NCBI RefSeq assembly: GCF_004354045.1 | Contig: NZ_SMRT01000027.1 | Span: forward strand, 1-61,300 | Source: Paenibacillus piri | GTDB lineage: Bacteria > Bacillota > Bacilli > Paenibacillales > NBRC-103111 | DNA: 61,300 bases | Direction: 5' to 3' | Shown here: one piece after another, positions 57,021-61,300 of the stretch | Position numbering within the stretch: the first letter of the stretch is position 1 | How the letters are laid out: every line of letters starts with the position of its first letter | The notes under the pieces: generated by a model | Database searches by the model: none | Told to the model about the DNA's origin: nothing | Seen by the model: only the letters and a program-made list of their open reading frames with translations | Program-made: the position numbers and the translations under genes

Positions 57021-57046
57021 AACCAGCCTGGGAGGGCTGGTTTTTT
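57021..57046 (+). terminator. salA terminator
   Basis: An 8-bp stem AACCAGCC (57021-57028) with GGCTGGTT (57035-57042), then TTTT. Confidence 0.88.
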
Positions 57047-57054
57047 GCTTGTTT

Positions 57055-57149
57055 AGGAAATTATGCGCAGCAAATTTCTGTGGATAACCGGGGGCTCCCC
57101 CAAAAGTAATCGGAATTGACTTCGGAGTTTCACGTCACTTTTGGGGGAC
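57055..57149. repeat. Inverted-repeat element, copy 2
   Basis: Near-identical to 30633-30724: GGGGGCTCCCCC, then TCCCCCAAAAGT and ACTTTTGGGGGA as 12-bp inverted arms enclosing a similar 29-nt centre. This copy has four extra bases (AACC) that create TGTGGATAA (57079-57087), whose complement is the DnaA-box consensus TTATCCACA. It lies between salA and the convergent gerD. Confidence 0.85.
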
Positions 57150-57166
57150 TTTGTTCTTGGAACTAA

Positions 57167-57865
57167 TTATTGTTTGGCGCTGCTTTCCTGATCCTTCTGG
57201 CCGCCCTTACCCTTCTTCTTCTGAGCTCCGCCGCCACCGCCACCACCGCCGCCGGCCTGAGCGCCTTTGGCTTTCGGCATAGATTCCTCTTCCAATACTT
57301 TTTTCATCAAATTCATGACTTCCAGACGGAAAAGCGGGCTTTGCATCGATTCCTGCATAACGGTTTTTGTTTGCTGCCGGTATTGCGGGCTTTTCATCGT
57401 ATCCAGCAGCATTTTCTCGAAGTCCGGGCTATTTAATGTGCTGATTACGGCCTGCTGGTATTCCGGATCTTTCATAAGATCCTTCTGCATCTGCTTCATT
57501 TCCTTTTGGATCGCTTTGGCGAATTGTCCGGCAAATTTAGGGTCGGTTATAACGGTTTGCAAAAACTTGTTGTTGGTTGTATCGGTTAACACATCTTTGA
57601 CCGCCAGCTGAATATGCTGCGAATCGCCGGTCGATAGCAGCTTGATCTGCCCATCGCTGCTGGATACGGCACTCGTTTGAGCGGCAATAATTGCTTTTTT
57701 CCCATCCTCGGTTTTCAAAATATCAAGCACCATCGTTTTCGTATCTTTATAGCCAGTGCTTTGAGGACCTTGCGAAGTCGTCTGTTTGCTCGAGCCGCAG
57801 GAGGTAGTAATTAACAGAACGGTCAGAATGAATGGAACCATTCGCAACCACTTTTTTAAAATCAT
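57167..57865 (-). CDS. gerD: Spore germination lipoprotein GerD
   Basis: A lipoprotein (232 aa) that clusters nutrient germinant receptors into the germinosome of the spore inner membrane. The signal peptide ends in a lipobox LLITTSC, with the lipidated cysteine near residue 22. The core is helical (KEMKQMQKDLMKDPEYQQAV, PDFEKMLLDTMKSPQYR). Its tail is unusual: about nine consecutive glycines, then a lysine-rich stretch. The second ATG (57865) is 8 nt from AAAGGAG; the first (57871) is 2 nt away. Minus strand, convergent with salA. Confidence 0.9.
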   Translation of the reverse strand: MILKKWLRMVPFILTVLLITTSCGSSKQTTSQGPQSTGYKDTKTMVLDILKTEDGKKAIIAAQTSAVSSSDGQIKLLSTGDSQHIQLAVKDVLTDTTNNKFLQTVITDPKFAGQFAKAIQKEMKQMQKDLMKDPEYQQAVISTLNSPDFEKMLLDTMKSPQYRQQTKTVMQESMQSPLFRLEVMNLMKKVLEEESMPKAKGAQAGGGGGGGGGAQKKKGKGGQKDQESSAKQ

Positions 57866-57937
57866 TGCCATGACTCCTTTCCCTAAAAAGATGGTCTTAT
57901 TATTCGCCAAAGCGCCATATTTTCAACCCGCGGCTTG

Positions 57938-57967
57938 TTGGCTTTTTATTGTGAACGTTGGTACAAT
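57938..57967 (+). promoter_or_regulatory. Candidate kbaA promoter
   Basis: -35 TTGGCT (57938-57943), 18-nt spacer, -10 TACAAT (57962-57967) preceded by TGG. It lies in the divergent gerD-kbaA gap. I could not assign a clear forespore promoter for gerD in the same gap. Confidence 0.45.
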
Positions 57968-58005
57968 TAACTTCTGAATATAAGTTTGCTTTGGGGGTAT
58001 AGATT

Positions 58006-58602
58006 GTGACGCTAAGAAAATGGTTTTATTTATTTTGGACAACGATGTTGATTGGCGCCGGAGCGGCTTTAATAATCGGACTCATCCTGCAGGCAAACGA
58101 TCAGCAATTCGGCCTGATGGGCGGCAAAGAAATCAGCTTTAATGCAGCTACGATGCTGCTTGGCGGAGCGATGATCAGCGTCCTGAGCCAAATGGGATTT
58201 TTCGCCTATCTTATTATCCGTTACATCGCGATGGGGATTGTCAAAAGCAAGTGGGTGTGGGATATACTGCAAGTTATCCTCGTCCTGATCACAATGTTTG
58301 ATTTAATTTATTTACGCCACTTGGGTACAGACTACAGCTGGCTTTCGTACTCCGCGCTGCCGCTTGCGATGCTTGCCGTCGCGCTGGGGACGGCGTTGTG
58401 GAAAGTGAAGCTGACGAACCGCAACGGATTCATCCCGACATTATTTTTCATGACGACAGTGACAGCCATTGAGGCGGTTCCGGCTTTACGGATAAACAGC
58501 GCGGCTTCCACACTGTTTATGATGGTTCCATTGCTGGCGAGTAATGCATGGCAAATTTTAATTTTATCGAAAGTGCTGGGCAGCAAAAAAGAGCCGCTGT
58601 AA
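58006..58602 (+). CDS. kbaA: KinB-signalling pathway activator KbaA
   Basis: A 198-aa integral membrane protein with about six hydrophobic segments (near residues 8-30, 44-72, 84-104, 116-132, 140-158, 165-185). It contains SQMGFFAYLIIRY (near 63), a segment shared with B. subtilis KbaA, which activates the sporulation kinase KinB by an unknown mechanism. GTG start about 8 nt after GGGGGT. It lies between gerD and pdaB as in B. subtilis. Its last codons overlap the pdaB terminator on the other strand. Confidence 0.88.
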   Translation: MTLRKWFYLFWTTMLIGAGAALIIGLILQANDQQFGLMGGKEISFNAATMLLGGAMISVLSQMGFFAYLIIRYIAMGIVKSKWVWDILQVILVLITMFDLIYLRHLGTDYSWLSYSALPLAMLAVALGTALWKVKLTNRNGFIPTLFFMTTVTAIEAVPALRINSAASTLFMMVPLLASNAWQILILSKVLGSKKEPL

Positions 58603-58610
58603 ACGGCTCT
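58585..58610 (-). terminator. pdaB terminator inside kbaA 3' end
   Basis: On the minus strand AGAGCCG (58610-58604) pairs with CGGCTCT (58596-58590) around a 7-nt loop and is followed by TTTTTT (58590-58585). It spans the kbaA stop codon. On the + strand the same hairpin lacks a T-run. Confidence 0.8.
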
Positions 58611-58622
58611 CTTCCTAAATTA

Positions 58623-59408
58623 TTATTTCATTTGTTTCATGGCCTGATCTTCCACAGGGGTTTTGCCGTCCACCTGCGTTTGCTTCAGCAGCTGGCCGAC
58701 GCTTACGAATTCGTATCCTTTCGCACGAAGCTGGTCGATAATCACCGGCAGAGCCAGATGAGTCTGCTTGCAGGAATCGCTGGCATGCATCAGGACGATA
58801 TCGCCGGGGTGAGCTTTCGACACGACGCGATTAATGATGGTATCGACGCCTTTGTTCATCCAGTCCTGCGAATCCGTATCCCATTGGATTACCGTATAGT
58901 TCAGCTCATTGGCGATGCGCAGCACCCTTTTGTCAAAATCGCCGTTAGGCAGCCGGATCAGACCTGGGCTCTGCCCGGTCACCTCATTTAAAATTTGATG
59001 CGAGGTTCTTATCTGTCTGCGGATTTCATCGTCGTTTAAGCTGCTGTAGTCCGTATGCTTATGACCGTGGCTGCCGATTTCCCAACCGCCCTTGACAATA
59101 CGATTGACGATGTCCGGATGACTTTTGCTCCAGGGAGAGGACAGAAAGAAAGTCGCATTTTTAATGCCTTTTTCCTCCAAAATTTTTAAAATCGGTTCTG
59201 TTCTCGTATCTCCCCAACTAATATCAAAAGTAAGGGCAATAACCTTCTTGTCCGTTTGGATGCTGTAAATCGCTTGCGGCGCCCCTTGAGAGAAAACCGT
59301 AACATTGTCTCGCTCCGAGTAAATGATACCGATGGCAAATATGACGGCAACAGCGATGATGAATGCTTGTTTCAATTTTTTACCGTTCAGTACATAGAAA
59401 TAGTTCAC
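58623..59408 (-). CDS. pdaB: Polysaccharide deacetylase PdaB family protein
   Basis: A 261-aa NodB-domain protein needed in B. subtilis to keep spores stable late in sporulation. The N-terminal membrane anchor is at residues ~14-30. The NodB core contains ALTFDISWGD (near 58), where the canonical TFDDG has Ile in place of the second Asp, and GSHGHKHTDY (near 113), which keeps the two metal-binding histidines that B. subtilis PdaB lacks. Later segments are LIRLPNGDF and DIVLMHASDS. GTG start 9 nt from AAAGGAGG. Confidence 0.92.
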   Translation of the reverse strand: MNYFYVLNGKKLKQAFIIAVAVIFAIGIIYSERDNVTVFSQGAPQAIYSIQTDKKVIALTFDISWGDTRTEPILKILEEKGIKNATFFLSSPWSKSHPDIVNRIVKGGWEIGSHGHKHTDYSSLNDDEIRRQIRTSHQILNEVTGQSPGLIRLPNGDFDKRVLRIANELNYTVIQWDTDSQDWMNKGVDTIINRVVSKAHPGDIVLMHASDSCKQTHLALPVIIDQLRAKGYEFVSVGQLLKQTQVDGKTPVEDQAMKQMK

Positions 59409-59541
59409 AAAACGTAGCCTCCTTTGCCCTCATGTGCGCAGATAGGGCTTGTATGATTTTGAGTTTACTAAAATGTATGCTGGGACAAGAAAGATATGCT
59501 AGTCGTATCGGATGCAAAATGAAACGGGGAGAAGTGGTCAC

Positions 59542-60147
59542 ATGAATAATTTGATACGTCAGTTTCGTCTTATGAAACACTATTTCATCGCCTCCGCACT
59601 CGTTTTTGCATTGGCGGTTGTGCTTGGAGCGGGATTTTCCGATCAATTTCATGGTTTCATAGAGAGTCAGTTGAAAGGCCTCGAACAAATAACAAAGTCG
59701 ATCGCCGGCAAGGAGCATCCGCAGTGGTCATTGTTTTGGCTCATTTTTTTGAATAATGCGATTAAATCGGTGGTGATCATTGCGCTTGGCGCGGCGTTCG
59801 GCATACTTCCTTTATTTTTCTTGATAGTCAACGGGCTCATTCTCGGCTATGTAGGCACCATCTCCACGCAAAAGGAGTCGTTATGGTTTTTCCTCAAAGC
59901 GATTATCCCGCATGGCATTATAGAGATCCCCGCGATTATATTTGCCTGTGCGTTCGGTCTGCGGCTGGGTGTGTTAATGCTGAAGCTGGTTACATCGGTT
60001 ATAAGTCCCGAGAGGTCCGTGAAATACAAAGAAGAGCTGCGCGGCTTTGCCAAAGCAATAGTTCCGGTGATCCTGATACTGGTTATTTCCTTGACAGCGG
60101 CGGCGCTTATTGAAAGCACCTTCACTTTTTGGCTTGTAAATCATTAG
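59542..60147 (+). CDS. SpoIIM-family membrane protein
   Basis: A 201-aa integral membrane protein of the SpoIIM/DUF95 type. About five to six membrane helices are visible, and the family segment IIPHGIIEIPAIIFA (near residues 118-132) is clear. SpoIIM acts with SpoIIP and SpoIID in peptidoglycan hydrolysis during engulfment, but this locus is not spoIIM of B. subtilis and no spoIID or spoIIP is nearby, so it may be a paralogue of unknown role. The start is ATG 59542, 10 nt from GGGGAG; an upstream in-frame ATG at 59512 precedes the RBS. Confidence 0.8.
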   Translation: MNNLIRQFRLMKHYFIASALVFALAVVLGAGFSDQFHGFIESQLKGLEQITKSIAGKEHPQWSLFWLIFLNNAIKSVVIIALGAAFGILPLFFLIVNGLILGYVGTISTQKESLWFFLKAIIPHGIIEIPAIIFACAFGLRLGVLMLKLVTSVISPERSVKYKEELRGFAKAIVPVILILVISLTAAALIESTFTFWLVNH

Positions 60148-60348
60148 AAATCGGCTGGCATAAAAATAACCAAATATGTGCATAACAGTAAAGCATGCAA
60201 GATGCTTAAGCAGGCAAAAGTATGCAAGATAAAAGCGCTCAATATTCTCCAGACTTAGCTAAAATGGGCTTTTTACCTCGCATGCTTTTTTTGTGTCTAA
60301 AAATGAATCCGGATAGCGACCGCAAATAAGAAAGGGGCACTTAAGCCA
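60148..60348. other. Spacer with distant 9-bp inverted repeat
   Basis: AAAGCATGC (60191-60199) is the exact complement of GCATGCTTT (60281-60289), 81 nt apart; the second arm runs into TTTTTT. ATGCAAGAT occurs twice within the interval (60195-60203 and 60222-60230). The distance is too long for a simple terminator. No gene is visible here. Confidence 0.4.
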
Positions 60349-60567
60349 ATGCTCGGTTTTTTGTTCAATGAAAGAGAGTGCAGAGAGCTGGACTACGTAT
60401 TGAAAAAAGAGTTGGATGAAATGCTGTTCGATTTGAACGATAAACGAATTGACGGGGACATTAAAGTGGCGATTGAATCGCGGTATAAGGTCATTTTCCG
60501 TATGTATGCGCGCCTCGCTTCCCCTAAGGAAATATCCAAATATGCAAGGAATCGGATGTATCATTAA
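60349..60567 (+). CDS. Small conserved-looking cytoplasmic protein
   Basis: A 72-aa charged, predicted all-helical protein (MLGFLFNERECRELDYVL..., ending SKYARNRMYH). It has no membrane segment or cysteine pair; a single Cys is at residue 11. I recall similar small proteins of unknown function in Bacilli (LKKELDEMLFDL, YARLASPKEISKY), but cannot name the family. The AAAGGGG RBS is about 11 nt from the ATG, longer than usual. It lies just before the tandem rrn promoters. Confidence 0.65.
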   Translation: MLGFLFNERECRELDYVLKKELDEMLFDLNDKRIDGDIKVAIESRYKVIFRMYARLASPKEISKYARNRMYH

Positions 60568-60595
60568 AAATATTAAGAATCGCTTGAAAAACCGC

Positions 60596-60625
60596 TTGAC
60601 TTGAGCCTGGAGTTTGTGATACATT
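60596..60625 (+). promoter_or_regulatory. rrn promoter P1
   Basis: -35 TTGACT (60596-60601), 18-nt spacer, -10 TACATT (60620-60625) with extended TGA (60617-60619). First of two promoters with the same architecture. Confidence 0.7.
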
Positions 60626-60692
60626 ATCTTTCGTCACTTTTTCCGCAATAAGAACGAAGTCAAGGTTGGAAAATAAAACCTTAAAAAAGTTC

Positions 60693-60722
60693 TTGCAAAG
60701 TAATGGGCGGATGTGATATATT
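60693..60722 (+). promoter_or_regulatory. rrn promoter P2
   Basis: -35 TTGCAA (60693-60698), 18-nt spacer, -10 TATATT (60717-60722) with extended TGA (60714-60716). It lies 97 bp downstream of P1 and shares the GTGATAYATTA context. Confidence 0.72.
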
Positions 60723-60729
60723 AAGAAAG

Positions 60730-60995
60730 TCGCCGCTAAAAACTTAACAAGAAATAAGAGTTAAGCTTTGGAGGCTGGTTAATCGGGTCGAAGTTCAGCA
60801 ATGACGCGGCTTGGTTGCAATAATTGCCCTTTGAAAACTGAACAACGAGTGAGTGTTAAAAATAGAGAATGCAAATTCTCGCTAGCATTACTTTTGAGCT
60901 TAAGACAAGCTCCTTATACCTCGGTATAGACACCTGGAAAGGAATCGGAATTCTCTGCGGAGGTTCTGCTTCACTTTTCGGGACGTTAACGGGGT
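60730..60995 (+). other. 16S rRNA leader
   Basis: Transcribed leader of the right rrn operon. TTGCCCTTTGAAAACTGAAC (60824-60843) holds the boxA-like antitermination and processing segment typical of Firmicute rrn leaders. Short hairpins include GAGAATGCAAATTCTC (60866-60881) and TATACC-GGTATA (60915-60928). At 60941-60985 lies a degenerate relative of the inverted-repeat element found at 30633 and 57055 (AATCGGAATT.CT..GGAG.TTC..TCACTTTT.GGGA). Confidence 0.7.
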
Positions 60996-61300
60996 CTTTA
61001 ATGGAGAGTTTGATCCTGGCTCAGGACGAACGCTGGCGGCGTGCCTAATACATGCAAGTCGAGCGGACTGTTCCTTCGGGAACAGTTAGCGGCGGACGGG
61101 TGAGTAACACGTAGGCAACCTGCCTGTAAGACCGGGATAACTATCGGAAACGATAGCTAAGAGCGGATAGCTGGATGGAACGCATGTTCCGTTCATGAAA
61201 CACGGAGCAATCTGTGGCTTACAGATGGGCCTGCGGCGCATTAGCTAGTTGGTGGGGTAACGGCTCACCAAGGCGACGATGCGTAGCCGACCTGAGAGGG
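60996..61300 (+). rRNA. 16S ribosomal RNA (5' part)
   Basis: Starts near TCTTTAATGGAGAGTTTGAT, with the universal AGAGTTTGATCCTGGCTCAG at 61005-61024, and continues through ACGAACGCTGGCGGCGTGCC. Variable region V1 has a short hairpin (ACTGTTCC-TTCG-GGAACAGT). About 305 nt are present and the gene runs off the window. The text CGTAGGCAACCTGCC...AAGACCGGGATAAC is of Paenibacillaceae type as far as I can judge by eye. Confidence 0.97.

Noticed and set aside
60191..60289. 9-bp inverted arms AAAGCATGC and GCATGCTTT as a terminator
   Set aside because: The 81-nt separation is too long for an efficient intrinsic terminator; reported only as an observation.
1..61300. CRISPR array, prophage, transposase, toxin-antitoxin or defence system
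   Set aside because: No direct-repeat/spacer array, integrase, transposase or defence gene is present. The only short tandem array (19469-19594) has no spacers between units.

Overview
This window is a stretch of core chromosome from a low-to-moderate GC, endospore-forming Firmicute, most likely Paenibacillaceae (Paenibacillus-like). The evidence is the gene order, which follows the Bacillus subtilis region from ctsR to pdaB; the sporulation genes sigH, cwlD, gerD, kbaA and pdaB; strong AGGAGG ribosome binding sites; the start of a Firmicute-type 16S rRNA at the right end; and several short dispersed repeats in the intergenic regions. Nearly everything is on the + strand and co-directional with two rRNA operons, one ending at the left edge (5S) and one beginning at the right edge (16S leader and first ~305 nt of 16S). 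Only gerD and pdaB are on the minus strand.

Layout. 1-354: end of an rrn operon. 476-5270: heat-shock operon ctsR-mcsA-mcsB-clpC behind a promoter with a perfect CtsR operator. 5388-10020: radA, disA, pssA (an insertion relative to B. subtilis, with its own promoter and terminator) and a PIN/TRAM protein. 10096-17022: ispD-ispF, gltX, then a cysteine-specific T-box (specifier TGC) controlling cysE-cysS, followed by mrnC, rlmB and the Rae1-type nuclease. 17157-21756: sigH, rpmG-secE-nusG, rplK-rplA, and rplJ-rplL behind an L10 leader. 22420-30548: rsmC-like methyltransferase, rpoB, rpoC. 30812-35469: L7Ae-like protein, rpsL-rpsG-fusA-tuf. 35714-50951: the S10-spc-alpha cluster rpsJ to rplQ, including secY, adk, map, a KOW protein and infA. 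51057-52902: truA, rplM-rpsI. 53107-55003: assimilatory sulfate genes cysH-sat. 55077-60567: cwlD, salA, gerD, kbaA, pdaB, a SpoIIM-like membrane protein and a small conserved-looking protein. 60596-61300: tandem rrn promoters and the 16S start.

The coding content is conserved housekeeping: transcription, translation, secretion, proteostasis, isoprenoid and cysteine supply, and entry into sporulation and germination. I see no defence island, prophage, CRISPR array, transposase or secondary-metabolite cluster. The unusual material lies between genes. (1) A family of small hairpins sharing the octamer CTTACGAA sits just upstream of the ribosome binding sites of rplJ and rplX, with a looser relative before rpmJ. 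(2) The rplK-rplA gap holds three exact-period 42-nt repeats; each can fold, with a compensatory base-pair change and a possible alternative pairing register. (3) The terminator behind sat contains the cwlD Shine-Dalgarno in its stem, and its T-run is the spacer to the cwlD start. (4) Dispersed G-rich repeat elements abut rsmC and disA and supply their Shine-Dalgarno sequences. (5) A second inverted-repeat element occurs after rpoC and after salA, with a degenerate echo in the 16S leader. These are the observations most worth follow-up. Their functions are inferred and untested.
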